Shown one piece after another: positions 37,996-50,938 of a stretch of DNA of 64,000 nt (position 1 is its first letter; every line of letters starts with the position of its first letter). The notes beneath the pieces were generated by a model. It saw only the letters and a program-made list of their open reading frames with translations, was not told the origin of the DNA and ran no database searches. Source of the stretch: Coriaria nepalensis (lineage: Eukaryota; Streptophyta; Magnoliopsida; Cucurbitales; Coriariaceae). Location: contig CP114492.1 in the NCBI GenBank assembly GCA_027186245.1, forward strand, positions 6,646,501-6,710,500. Reading direction: 5' to 3'. Made by a program: the position numbers and the translations under genes.

Positions 37996-39105
37996 TATGG
38001 ATACAATTGGTACCAATTTAGGGTTGAAGGACGTACGTTGTGGCTCAGGAAAATCGAAAGAGAATTAGGAAGCCATGAGAAAAAGAGCATGCAGAGTGTA
38101 ATAAAGCCTTAAAGCATGCATGAAGAGAGTGCGAAACAAGATCTTCAAGAACATGCTTCAAATCCTCAGAAAAAACATCATTAAATAAATGAAAACTCAA
38201 ACATCTATATAGGCTGTACACATAACTAGATTTGTAGATATAGGCTTGTTGGGCTTAACTGTTTGAATGTGGGAAATGAGGAGGAAATTAACAAAGAATG
38301 TGGGAACAAGAAAGTAATTGTGTGGGTCAGGTTGTAGTGATTGGAAAAAAAAAAATATGTGGGGAATCATGGAAGCCATGATGGTGTACGGCTAGTGCAA
38401 GTGATGAATCCGACGGGTCGTGCAAGCTAGATCTCATCAGATAACCAATTCGAATCTATGATGGCGCTTCCAAAGGTGTAGTAGAGTTTATTGCTTGGGC
38501 TCCCTTCCGATCCGATCAGAAAAACAACAAAAGTTTGACTTAAGTGGAGGTGTCCAATTCAAGACTTGATTGCAACGTGTTAGAGATTTGACTACTCAGA
38601 TCTGGCCCTTTCATGTCTTCCATAGACAAATACATAGAGACCTTTGCTTATTATGATTTCACTTCACTTCATTAATTAATTAATTAATTTATTTATCACT
38701 TGATCTTTCAATTTCTTGAAATAATAAATTTAACCTAATTAATATTATAATGAAATAATAAATTATAATGAATATTATAATTTTAAAAATTTTAACCTAA
38801 TTAATAAAATCACACGATCGATCAACGTTTAAAAAAATCTAACGATTATTCCCAAATCATGTATTGCAGTAGACGTAAAGCAAACTCTGATGGCAACTGC
38901 AAGTCTGTCAACAACATTCATAATTGTGGCCCAATCCGATGAACTACATGTATCCTAATTTCATAACTTAAACCAATTGACATAATCACATTAATGAACT
39001 ATTATATGTTAATTAATAATTTATAGTTGTGTGGAAACGTGGCGCACGAATCAAGTCACAACGCACAACTATAGATACAACTTTCTGTGTATTAACAAAA
39101 TTGTA
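37996..39105. other. Intergenic upstream of V-ATPase subunit c
   Basis: Mixed AT-rich sequence with an ATTA run near 38671-38690. There is no convincing ORF, and nothing else was recognised. Confidence 0.4.
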
Positions 39106-39190
39106 GTGGGCTTTGTCTGCCCAATTCCGAAGTGTATAAATTTCGAACAAAATCGGCCCAACTCTATACTGGGCTTTGAGTGGGCCCAAA
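39106..39190 (+). promoter_or_regulatory. Promoter of V-ATPase subunit c: site II-like motifs and TATA
   Basis: Tgggctt, ggcccaac, tgggctt and gtgggccca motifs (site II type, TGGGCY) cluster here with tataaat at 39134-39140. This pattern is common in broadly expressed plant housekeeping genes. The leader would be about 160 bp. Confidence 0.5.
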
Positions 39191-39325
39191 TAGATATGTA
39201 ACTAACCTCCTAGTAATTCCTTTAATGTACTGAAACTTCCATCGTCTTGCCGGTTGCCTCTCTCTCCTCGGAACAAAGTCTCCGATCTAATTTCGTAATT
39301 CTCCATTCAAAATCGAGACGGGAAA

Positions 39326-40900
39326 ATGTCTTCCCCAGGCTCTACCTTCAGTGGCGATGAAACCGCTCCGTTCTTCGGCTTCCTCGGCGCAGCGGCTGCC
39401 CTAGTTTTTTCCTGTAAGTCCGAACCCTAATTTCTTACTTCGCTTCGTCGAGAAAATCAAATTCCTATAAATTTTCGTTCGTTTTAGTTTACAGAAAACT
39501 TATTTCCAACCAATTGGGAATCAGAGTCAAAATTGAATTCTCTGAAAAATTGAATTATTTTCTTTAATTGATTCAGGTATGGGGGCTGCTTATGGCACAG
39601 CGAAGAGTGGAGTTGGGGTGGCGTCCATGGGAGTGATGAGGCCTGAGCTTGTGATGAAGTCGATTGTTCCAGTTGTCATGGCTGGTGTTTTAGGTATTTA
39701 CGGCTTGATCATTGCTGTGATTATCAGCACAGGGATCAACCCTAAGGCCAAATCGTATTACTTGTTTGATGGCTATGCTCATCTGTCATCTGGCTTAGCT
39801 TGTGGTCTTGCTGGTCTTTCTGCCGGTATGGCCATTGGTATCGTTGGAGATGCTGGAGTCAGGTTGTCCCTCTCCCCCTTTTCATCAATGCATATGCTTT
39901 ATTCTAAAAATCTCTCTTTTTCTATTCGCACAATGCTTATGGGTAAGTGATTTCAAGCTATCGATTACATAAAATTGATGAAATATGAACTTATTCTTAG
40001 TAAGTTATATGAGTGTGAAAGAATTGGAAGGATCTATCTCTTGAAGTGAGGATGTATGGCGTAAATATTTTAGCTTTATAATCTGTTGCTATCGGATATT
40101 CTCACCTTTTATTTTTTTCGGTCTGATTCTACAATTGATTCTATTGTATATTCTTATATCTCATGGATGTCTGGAAGGGTGTCAAAAGAAAACTATATAT
40201 GAAGTTCATATCTTTGTTTTCAAAGCTTATGTTTATCATCCCTGAGCGAGCTTTAAGGGCAAACAAAAAATACCCAACTGACCCTTTCTGAAAGGAGGTA
40301 TCATAAAAAATTGCCCCATCGTGCTCTATTAACAAACGTACCGAGTAGATATTGTACCTTTCTTGATAATATTGGTATAGATTCTAAGAGCCTTTTGGTT
40401 TTTTATTAAGCCATTGAGAATCAGAAGTGTGAAAACTCCACTGCTGTGAGCTTTATTCCTTGAATTACTTGATAATTTCCGAAATTTTTATATGTTAAGA
40501 AAATGTGTATCCTTTCCTCCTTTAGAGAAAATGATTAGAAGAGCAACTATTCAGTTGAAAAATGCATATTTTTCCCTTAAATTTAGAATTACTTGCCTTT
40601 CTTAAGATCAGCTTGGTGACTTTTTTTTTTTCTCCTCATGTCTACTTACATGTGAACTGTACATTACTATCTTTTGCTTGAAGAAGATAGGCACTAGGGT
40701 TGCGATTGTTTTTCTTGTCTCTAAAACAAAATCTGGTTTGTTAAAACTTCACGGTATGTCTACGCAGAGCTAACGCACAGCAGCCAAAGCTTTTTGTTGG
40801 AATGATTCTGATTCTCATCTTTGCCGAGGCATTGGCTCTCTATGGTCTAATTGTTGGTATCATCTTATCGTCCCGAGCTGGCCAATCCAGAGCAGATTAG
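39326..40900 (+). CDS. VHA-c: V-type proton ATPase 16 kDa proteolipid, subunit c
   Basis: Three exons: 39326-39413, 39577-39862, 40768-40900, giving 168 residues. The protein has four hydrophobic helices in two proteolipid repeats. It starts [18 protein letters not shown] and ends [10 protein letters not shown], as expected for plant VHA-c. The conserved proton-carrying glutamate E145 is in helix 4 ([11 protein letters not shown]). Family role: the c-ring of the membrane Vo sector moves H+ into the vacuole, Golgi or endosomes as the ring rotates. The last intron is 905 bp. No defects were seen. It is convergent with the downstream kinesin gene, whose stop codon is 707 bp away. Confidence 0.97.
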
Positions 40901-41606
40901 ACATATTGCGTTCTTCCGCAAGCCACTGATGTACACCACTGGCGATATCCTTTGGAGTTCGGAATTAGTCCTCTTAGAGTGTTTTCCATATTTTTTGTTT
41001 GTTTTTGGATATGAATTATGCAAATTTCATCCACATGGACGAGTTGAATTTGTCAAGTTACCTCACATTTTATACTACATTATCATCTTTGAATTATTAT
41101 ATACTCCATCTTATTCTCAATTTCTCATATTATGTTTATGTTCATTTTTCCTGTATTTTTGTTTATGGGTGGATCTTAATTTGCATGCAGTATTTTTCTT
41201 TCAGAATGAGGCCTTGTGGCGTTTAGGCAAACTCGGCCTAATGTATTTAGGGGATTCTCATCTGTTTTCTTTCTTGACCAAATTTCAATCAATGCCCAAA
41301 TGGACACACATCATAAGATATATGTTGTTAAAGTAATTAGTGCATATACATACATATATATATATATAGATACACATATATATATACATACATACATATA
41401 CACATACATACACACATACATACATACATACATACATACATACATACATACATACATACGTATATATTATGGCCATGAAAAGCGCTGTATAACAGCATTA
41501 TTTGCTACACGAGAATCACTTACAAAACATACAGAAAGGATAGCATTACAAACAAAATTTACATAAACAAAAATCGTTGTAGGTTTTTCTGGCAAACATT
41601 GCATAA
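40901..41606. other. Convergent 3' regions of VHA-c and KIN-7
   Basis: T-rich probable 3' UTR of VHA-c up to about 41200, then microsatellites. The 851-1336 frame in this area is read from the last VHA-c exon in the wrong frame. Confidence 0.5.
41382..41460. repeat. (ATAC)n microsatellite
   Basis: An almost unbroken ATAC/CATA tetranucleotide run of about 80 bp, preceded by TA repeats from 41343. Likely polymorphic. Confidence 0.95.
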
Positions 41607-44600
41607 TCACAAGAGAGCCTTCACACTAGGTCTCCAACGGAAAGAAGTTTGGCTTTTCTTTCTAGGCGTAAAGTAGAGACCAAACATCTCCTTGAAAGCC
41701 TGTTCCGGTTCAACATACCCCACAATCTTGGAAACCGTATCGGCACTCTTTCTTATGTGTTCCATGCTTTTTGTACATGTCCAAAGCTGGTTGGTCAACT
41801 GCATTCTCCTCTGATTCGAACTCAGGTCAATGTCCCACTCTAGGAAAAGAATCTCTCTCTCGTGTTTAGAAAACCTCCTCTTCATTTGGTTGCTTAACAT
41901 CTGCCTCTCACTACGTAGAGCTTTCATGCTGTTTGCATTTAAGACTTCATTCAACTAAAGCTCCATAGTAGCACAACAGTGGCACAAAAGGTAAATTGAA
42001 TGCAAGGTAAGCGTGTAACCAGTAATTTTAGTGTCATTACCTTGTTGCTGGATTCAAACTTTGACCATCTTCTACGGTATGATTTCCCTGAGAAAAAATG
42101 TCTCTAAGGAAGGAAAGCCTTCTAAGCTCTACCTCCATGTAAATAGAATCGGTGGAGTCCCCAGTGAAAAGAAGAAAAAAGTAAGTTCTATGAACTAATG
42201 AGATGTTGCAAGCATGCCAAAGTTCAATTATCTCCTTCTGAAGCTTCCTGAATTCTGAAGGCCATTGTTGATCATTTTGATCTGGTTCAAAGCCCATATC
42301 TTTTAAAATATCTGCAGATCCAACTGACTTTGATTTTGTCTCTCGTACCTGTGATGCAAAGATGTACTTGGCAAGTTAATATTCACGTGACCATTTGCTC
42401 AGCCAAGGAAAAGTAACTAAAAGATCTTACCCTGACATGAAGAAGTTGACTTCCGGATTGAAGGTCATCCATTTTCTCTGTTCCGGCAACTGGGGTATTG
42501 GTACTAGTAAACTTATCATCAGTTGGTGTATAAACATTCTGCCTTTTGAGCTCTTCATTAAGACCCACAAAATTCAACGGGGCGAGTTCATTTTCCAAAT
42601 CATTAGGCTGTCTAGTGAAATATTCCTGACGCCAGCTTTGTTCCATAATCTTGTTCGTTTCTAACTTCTCTGAGCTTGAGGTTGTCATAAGACGTGCTTT
42701 AGAGCTTTTACTCCGCGTCAACTTCAAGGCTTCATACTCATCTTGTTCCAATATCCATGGAGACAGTTTATCAGGAGAAGGAATAACGAAAATGGGACAG
42801 TATTTACTCGATCCTTTCACTTTCTTCAAAGTGGGCAATTCACAATTATCTTTCTCTGCATTCTCTACCACAGTCAATCCTGAGGTGGCTGTGTTTTCTA
42901 TAGGTGATGATATGTTAGAATCGGGGTATCCAGTTGGACTAAAATCTGATAGATTCGAGTCTATACATCTAGCTACTATTGACTCTTCCGTCTCAATGCA
43001 TCTAACTTCCTTGCAGTGATCCTCTAGATTTTGATTAAACTGCCTTTCCATAGTAGCAAAATTTGGAGCTCTATCTGATAATTGTGCAGATGACTTGAAT
43101 CGTGGGAAACTTTCTTCAGAGCTAAAGAGTTGATTAAAATTTTCATCAATACTACTTCTGGGTCCATCTGAACTCTGAGATGCATCAAAAGACCGAACAC
43201 TGACATCTGGGCAGTGTGAATCCGACAATGCTGTTGTATTTAATAATTGATTTTCATAATCCTGTGTTTGTACTCTTAGTTCCGGATAAGAATCATGTAA
43301 TCCTGCCTGCAAGGAAGCACATGAAGGAAATCAAATGTCAGATTGAGAGAGTATATGAAGATGGTGGAATGAAGCAGTCTATATTACTTGGCATACCAAT
43401 GCTACTGAAGATTTGTCGCCTCCAACCATTTTTAGCAGATCCTTAACCTCAAATTGAGCAAGGTCCCTTTGCTCTTGCAGTTCCTTCACCTCTTCCTTTA
43501 GCTGCATTATGCGGACTAGAATAAATCAGCACTTGTTATTGATGATTGGATGCAGTGATAAATATATCAAACAGTACCCAGTTATAAGTCATTTTGATTA
43601 ATTAGTGATTTAATACCTGAATATTTAGAGATGAAGAGAAAAAAAGGTCTGATCCCCTACCTTTTTTATCTGACGATCCTTTTCTCTAAGCAATGCTCCA
43701 GAATCAGACATTAGAGCAGCTTGTCCTGCACTTTTTAACTCACACCGCAATTTTTCCAGTTCATTTTGCAGATGTTTTACCAATGCCTTATCAGACACTA
43801 CTACATTTACCTGTGCATTGGTTCTCACATCTTTAGCGCTACTTGCAAACAAAAGAGTGTTTCTTGACTGCTCGACATGACTCATTGCAGGACATATGGT
43901 GCAGATGATGGCAGTTCTAGCATTGCCACCTAAGGAAGGCTGCAGTATGCGGGTTAACTTTGAATCCCTATAAGGAATATGTGCATTTTTCCCGTTGCTG
44001 CATCAACCAAAAGAGCTATGTAGATTTCTAACAAGAGAAAAGGAAAAGAATGGTTCTAAATTTCTAACAAGAAAAGAGTTGCAATAGATGCCCAACTTGC
44101 GTGAAGTGACAATGTGACATTTGCTGGGTTCCCATTTGTAAGTCTTATATGAAGATATGAGACTCTTGTTAGGACGCATCATTTTCAGATGGCTAATACC
44201 AATTTTTTCACCTTTTCCTTTCGTATAATAAGTTGATCCTGCAATGCAAAAAAAGGATAAACAGCAGCTACAACAAACCTGAGCTTGCGGATAACAGTTC
44301 CCAGAGTAAGCAAACTCCGATTTATGTGGCAACCTTCTTTCAACCTTGCACCAGCTGATAACGCCTGGGATGCACGCTCACTTCCTGCAAGATCAACAAA
44401 ATTCTGCACAAAAGAACAGTCATGGCATTACTTTCGTGGTCATATACCAGTTGAAGGTCTCCTCTCCTATATTGAATTTAAAATTGGCAAGATTCATACC
44501 ACTGCTGCTGTAAGGGAGCTTGACTTGTCATTACCCAAAAATTGGCATGCTGAACTTTCAATTGTCTGAGAAGAACAATAAACATGATCTAGTTAAAGAT

Positions 44601-45834
44601 AGAGGTTGGGAAATAGCTCCTCATCTCCCAACAAGGAAAAAAAAGGTTCTATAGAAACAAGCATATTTTGTACCAGTCTGATAATCTGATGAGATCTAGA
44701 GCTCGCTTCATTTAAGTAAGTTTCCCCTGTCTGTCTTTGAGCTGAAAAGATGCGACAGAAAAGTGTAAGGGTACAACTTTTCCTATAAATCATCAAGTGA
44801 ATGCAAAATTAGTCAAAACTACACTTACATTCACAGACAGATAAAAGTTGTTTAAAATGGTCCATGTCCCTTAGTGGTTCCTCTGTGAGTTTCTCAACAA
44901 TGGTCCCTCTCTATCAAAAATAGCAAGAAATCAATAACCTCAAATGTATACATGTACCAATACTTTTGCAACTAAGAAACGATGTTCACCTCTGGATCAT
45001 CAAGGAGTCTAAGAGGAGTATTATCTGCACAAAGGAGGTCCTTGATAGATTCGTTATAGATCTCTATAGCAGAGAGCTTCAAATTGAACCTTCTTTCCAC
45101 ATGCTACAGAACAAAGTACAAGTCATCAAACAAACTGATAAATAGGTGAATAGGAGGCTAAAGAGGCAGAACTTCAATAGTACATCAATATTTTCAGTTA
45201 CCTTTTCTATGTATCCATAAATATCTTCTACCGTATGCTCGGTGATTCCAGTCATGGTGTATGTTTTTCCACTGCTTGTTTGTCCATATGCAAAAATAGT
45301 TGCTGAAAATAATTTCCACCAATGTTTTTAGTATGGAGTTTCAAGCAATGTTTATGAAAGAAGATCAGAAGCGAAGTAAGAAGAAAGCGCTATACATACA
45401 GTTAATGCCACCGACAACCGAAAGAGCAACTTCCTTGGCTCCTTCTTCATAGACCTTCCTTGTTGGACAATCACACCTAAACACTCTGTCTGTACACAGA
45501 CCAAACGAATGTAAATTTCCAATGGATCATGTTTAGGTGTCTGGAAATTGTTGACAATGACAACTAACACATTCAGTAACTAAAATAAATCAAATTTGTA
45601 TGAATTTCTAAGTAAGAACGTCATACCAAATGTATAGGCTGTTGGGTACGAGCGGTCAGGAATTGAAAAGCTGTTCCTGAATATGATAGAGTTATCATTG
45701 ATACATTCCCAATCTGACAAATCATTCCTTGAGATTTCTCTCTCGTTCAAAGGCCTCAACCGAACTGAAACAAAGATTTTCTCCTCAGAGCCAATTGGCC
45801 CTTGCATTATTTCGTCCCCATCAACAGACCCCAT
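41607..45834 (-). CDS. Kinesin-7 family motor protein with DUF3490 tail (KIN-7)
   Basis: Thirteen minus-strand exons: 45834-45627, 45489-45400, 45302-45202, 45103-44990, 44910-44829, 44741-44674, 44565-44500, 44403-44279, 43997-43661, 43501-43397, 43306-42431, 42348-42041, 41928-41607. Frames join to give 933 residues. The N-terminal motor (about 19-345) has the P-loop GQTSSGKT (106-113), switch I NEASSRSH (209-216) and switch II DLAGSER (247-253), so ATP hydrolysis and microtubule motility are expected. A neck/stalk coiled coil and an acidic, Ser-rich middle follow. The C-terminal 180 residues match DUF3490 ([29 protein letters not shown]), typical of plant KIN-7 proteins including the cytokinesis kinesins NACK1/2. 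The motor resembles Arabidopsis KIN-7E/G more than NACK1. The last acceptor was placed at 41929/41928 because earlier AG sites give a stop. Exon 11 has a tandem GCAGGCAG acceptor. Confidence 0.93.
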
Positions 45835-47424
45835 TTCTTGTTGTTCTCCCTCAATTTTCAACCCGAACTCAAAGTATTAAAGTAAAATGAGCCTCTAAAT
45901 CAAAAACTGTATAGATACAGATGAAGACCTTTTCTCACTCCTCTTCCGTCAGCTGCCATAACGCTCATGCAATTAATAGCCTAATTTTTCACCCTTCAAA
46001 TGCGTAATTAAGAGAGTGCTCTAGGCAGTACTTAAGCCACAATAATTATCTGCACCAACAAACGAATCGTGGGTTAGAGCTTCTTCACACATATTTTGAT
46101 CAATGTCTCAACTCCAGAATGAATCCAGATTCATCATCTCTGCTTTTTACTCTTTAAAATAAATAAAAATTTTAAGTCAGGCTGAAATGTATTCTGAGAA
46201 TCACAGGCAAAATGTCTGTGTCTGTACTTCAAGGGACAATTTGTAGTTTTCTGATATGGTCCCAATTAACACAAACACTCAAAACCTTCCTCTTAAGTTT
46301 TTCTCAATGATTACAGAAGAAACAAACAGTTTTAACGAATAAATACATAACCAAAAAAACGTACGGAAAATGCTCATGTTAGAGTGTGAGATAGGGAAGA
46401 TTCTTCCCGAGCTTCTCCCAACAAAATTCAAGTGGAGGATAAAGAATCCTCACAAATAGGAAAACGAATTTTTTGTTCTTTATCAATGCACATTTTCTTT
46501 AGGCTGCTTAATTCTCTCTGGTCTAAATTCAGCACAGAACAGCCTAATTCCAACAGGAATTTGAATTAATGAGAATTGTGAATTAGGACAATCATCCGCA
46601 ATTTTAGAGTATGCATATTTAGCATGGATTTCGGTCAAACAAAAGCTAAATTTGGAAATAATCCAATTATCGTTTACTTTTTTATCTGGATGAATCATTC
46701 CCCAGAAAAACTGGAGATAGAAAATTGAAGAGTCAACAGAAATCCATGCTGAAGCCAATTTAAAACCAATGCTGAATCCAAAAATCCTCAATGGTACGCA
46801 TAATCGGTAAAGGAAAAGTTATCTCCGAATAACTTCGAGCTCGAATTCTCTCCCGCCTCAAAACCAGATATACAATGCTTGACCTCTAAATCGAAGAGCG
46901 AAGTAAAGGAAAAGAGGAAACGAACAAAAAAGAAAAATTCAAGTGAAGATTTATACTGAAAGGGACAGAAGAAAACCTGGAAAACGTAGAGCGAAAGAAA
47001 TTGAGAGAAAAATATAATTAACTCTCTCTCTCTCTCTCTCTTTCTTTCTCTCGCTCTCCCTCTAAGAGATAATATTTTCCTTTTTTTCTGGTTTTAGTAA
47101 GGTAGCAAGGAAATGGAAGGTCGCGAAGAGGAGCAGTTATGGCGTCTTATATTCTCTGTGTTTTTAGTAAGTTTCTGAAACAGTTCTATTTTAAATATAT
47201 ATATATATATAGGAAAAAATAATTTAATTTTTTTAATAAATATTTTTTATTTTTGCATAGAAAATTGCTTTTTGAATTTATGGAAGCCATTAAATTAAAG
47301 CCGTATACGTAGAGGTTCCTTGGACAAGAAGTCTCATTTCTAGAAAATCTAAAGAGGCAATTCAAATTTTTAATTAATTAATTAATAAAGAAAAAAGGCC
47401 CCTTATTAATCAGAACAATTGATG

Positions 47425-47464
<40 letters not shown>

Positions 47465-47791
47465 GTAATAATAATAATAATAGTATAATTATTAAAATGA
47501 AGGAGTGATGGATGATTTGCCCTTAAGATATAGTAAGTAGCTAACATGCTGCGTAAGAAACAGGTTCATAAATAAACAACTCCATGAATAATCCAATGAA
47601 AATGACCTTAGTGGCTGCGAGGGGTTTAGGTGTACTATGTAGTTATGTATTATTTATATATAAAGATTTTTTGAGAGATATTCTGATCATATAATATATC
47701 AAATTTTATTATAATTATAAATATTATTTATATATATCATATAGAAGATATATTATAATTATAATAAAATTTAGTGTAATATTCTCATATA
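45835..47791 (-). other. KIN-7 leader and upstream region
   Basis: Probable 5' UTR and promoter of the kinesin gene. It includes a CT tract (47021-47041), which is GA on the coding strand, often seen in plant leaders. A leader intron is possible but was not assigned. The minus-strand ORF at 46483-46791 is not recognised. Confidence 0.35.
47427..47484. repeat. (AAT)n microsatellite
   Basis: About 18 trinucleotide repeats with two interruptions (tag). It lies upstream of the kinesin gene. Confidence 0.95.
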
Positions 47792-49699
47792 TAGAGATGT
47801 TAAAATGGGCTGCCCGACTTTTGTTGGGTTTTCACTATTTATGATCGGGCTGAGTCGAGCCCAAAAAAAAATAGACTAAGGTCGGACTAGGCCATTTTTC
47901 AAAATATAAGTCCCGGACCCGATTCTAGAAGCATTTTGGATTTATCCCGGGCCCGGACGACCCTAAAACGAACCGATTCGATTGTGCTTAAAACGGGTTT
48001 GGCGTAGCCCAACTCTTTTTAAATAAATTATTATTAGAGTAAACTAGTAAAGTAATTAATATTTAAATCCTAATGTTCAAATCTTTCTAAAGCTAATATT
48101 TAAACATTTGTAAAGTAACTAATTTTATTCAATCTTAAAACTCGAACATTTTTATCATAAGCTTGTTTAAACATTGGACTTATAGTCATAAGGGTTAAAC
48201 CTTTCATCATTGGACTTAAAGGTCAGACAATTTTATCATTACCTAATGTTTAAATATTAGACTTAGAACCATAATGGTTCATAAAAGTTTAAACTTTAGA
48301 CTTAAAACCATAAATGTTGATATTTTCATCATTCGACCTAAAGTTCAAACTTTTCTATCATGACCTAATATTTAAACATTAGACTTCAAATCCTAAAGAC
48401 ATGACCATTCATCAATCGACTTAAAAGTCGAACCTTTCTATCATAACCCATAAACCCAATGATTAAACATTAGACTTAGAATCATAAAAGTTGAATATTT
48501 CATCATTAGACTTAAATGTCAGACCTGTATATCATAACCAAATGTGAGATGCCCTTCGATTTTTCAACACTTCAAAGGGACTCGAATTATGTGAGACGTC
48601 GATCTTAAATGCCTTTCGACCCTTCGACCATTCGGCCATAGACCGACATGTGAGACGTCGGTTTGTGCATCTCAAGGTCTTGAGGCCTTCGACCCTTTGG
48701 CCCCTCAAGCCTTCGACCACAAACCGATATGTGAGACGTTAGTTTGTGCATCTTAGGGCCTCGAGGCTTTCGACCCTTCGACCCTGCGACCTTGCGACCC
48801 TTCAACCGACATGTGAGACGTCGGTCTGTGCATCTCAGGGCCTCGAGGCCTTCAATCCTTCGACTCTAATTTATGTGAGATGTCCTTTGACCTTTTGACC
48901 ACAAACCATCCTATGAGACGTCTGTATGTGCATCTTAGGGCCTCGAGACCTTCGACCCTTCGACTATAATTTATATAAGATGCCATTCGACCTTTCGTCC
49001 CATAACTGCTAGCATACTCATAAGTCATAAGACTCATAACTACTAACTCTACGGGTCGAAGGCCTTATCAACCGAGATCTCACATGTCAGTTTGTGCATC
49101 TCACATATCGATCGATAGAGCTTTTGACCCGTAGAGTAAACTAGCAAAATATAGTCTTAAATGTAAGAAACCAAGAACAATCCAAGCAAAATTATCAAAT
49201 TGTATAATTAAAGTTTACAACCAAATAACTAAGAATATCACAAATTATCAAATCGTATCATCAGAGTATATAAAGTTCATATATTCTTTAAAAAAAATTC
49301 ATATTATGAGGCCCAACACACTGTACCCCTAATAATAATAAATAAATAAACTTTTGGCTAAATAAAAACTTCATTGCGTATTATTAAATAATATATAGAT
49401 GATTAAACTATTGTGGCTCAACCATTATAGTTCTGTCAAAAAAACTTCCCGACCTTAAAAAGGAAAAAACGGGTTGTACAATAAAGCCATAAATAAAAGT
49501 GATGGTGTAGTGGTGTTGCGCCGGACCTAGCCCTGCCGAGTCCAACCGGACCTAGTCGGGCCGGTCGAGCCGGGCCAGCCTGATGGGCTTGAAAAAATGT
49601 CTAAGCCCGATCCTTTTATCCTGGCTGGGTTTCAGGCCTGATTTTTTTTTACCGGGCTACGGGCCGAGCCTAAAAGCCCGCTTCATTTTGACAGCTCTA
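47792..49699. mobile_element. Composite nonautonomous hAT-like element (1.9 kb)
   Basis: The termini are near-perfect inverted repeats: TAGAGATGTTAAAATGGG at the left and the reverse complement of TAGAGCTGTCAAAATG at the right. The 8-bp flanks ctcatata and cccatatg match at 6 of 8 positions, as expected of an old hAT target duplication. GC-rich subterminal gggctgagtcgagccc and cgggctacgggccgagcc mirror each other. The interior has two repeat blocks: a ~100-bp AT-rich unit (48060-48530) and the CTTCGACC series (48540-49140). No transposase was found. Confidence 0.65.
48540..49140 (-). repeat. CTTCGACC repeat block, inverted relative to 4226-4870
   Basis: Units contain gtgagacgtcggtttgtgca, tctcagggcctcgaggcctt and cgacccttcgaccc, repeated about five times with variation. 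Reverse complements of these units occur at 4540-4870. GC content is much higher than the surroundings. ORFs across it are repeat artefacts. Confidence 0.85.
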
Positions 49700-50938
49700 C
49701 CCATATGTATATAAAAATATTTTTTTTAATCAAATATGGGATTTAAGAAAAGAAAAAGAAAAAACAGTTTGTAGTATTGACTAAAGATATGAAATCAAAT
49801 GCATCTCTTCCTTTTCGTAAATAGGAAACAAGAAAGATCACTTTTCATTAAATAATAAATAAATAAACAAACATCAAACTCACTGTTCGATATCCAAATG
49901 TGTGCATGATATGCACCTCTTTTAATACAATAGTTTTGGACTATCAAATTAATTTACTTTAAATTATTATTATTATTATTATTATTTTTTTTTTTGCCAA
50001 ATTTTAAATTATTTATCGACAAAGCCGATTGTGTGATGGACAGTTGGAAGCATGTCTTCACCACGATTACGTTAATCGTGAGGTCAGTATATTATGAAAG
50101 TTGAACCACTCCATCATTGTTAATCGGTGAAAATAACTTACGTAATGCCAATATAATAAGGCAATGCATTGCCCACATGACTTAAATAACCAGGACGAAT
50201 TATACGTAGGTCGAGGACGATGGAGCCCATGGCTGTGCCCTCACACAGTCGTCTCGGTCTCTGCAACATTTTCTTCTTTTTTTTTCTCCTCCTAGATGTC
50301 GAAAGAAAGTCTTGTCTTTCAAGCAAGAAAGAGATGCTGGCGATTTTTAATGCAAACGTCATTTCTGTACCAGTTGAAAAGATAAAAGTAAAATCTTAGA
50401 TTTAACCCTTTAAATTTTAAAAATGATATTTACACCTCTTAGACTATCATAAAATTAAAATGAACTCCCTATTATCATTTTTTTTCATTATAAAATAAAA
50501 TTTTCAACTGACTTGGTTTAATATTTTCTATTATTCCCTTTAAAAAACGTTAATAAGACTACTGTAAACTTTAAATCAAATAAATATTATAACGGATCAT
50601 ATTGCAAAGATAAAACTTAAAATGAGGATAAAGTCTAAATTTAAAAAATTATCGGGTAAAATGGTAATTCTGTATGAAGAATGAAACGGTCGCGTTGCAG
50701 ATTGCAGGAAGGTAAAGTTCAGTTCTCTCTCAACTCTTGAAGAAAAACAAAACGAAGCCAGAAGAAAGAATTCGTCAAATTCATCGTGTACGTAAAAATC
50801 GTTTCATCTTCTACCCCCTTTCATCACAGAGGCGATTCAGTTCAGACTTTCATCTCTTGAACGGGCTCCAAATTTCAGTTACTAGAAAATCTCCCATCCA
50901 TTTGCGGCTTCTTTCGGTCTCCTTCTGACTTCTGAGCC
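49700..50938. other. Intergenic and 5' flank of the DUF726 gene
   Basis: AT-rich with a TTA run near 49965-49984. From about 50690 the composition changes to a CT/GA-rich leader likely to be the 5' UTR of the next gene. The minus-strand ORF at 50138-50362 is not recognised. Confidence 0.4.

Noticed and set aside
41285..41476. ORF of Tyr/Ile/His repeats
   Set aside because: Translation of the ATAC microsatellite.
48532..49037. Arg/Lys-rich minus-strand ORFs
   Set aside because: Translation of the CTTCGACC tandem repeat, with several overlapping frames.
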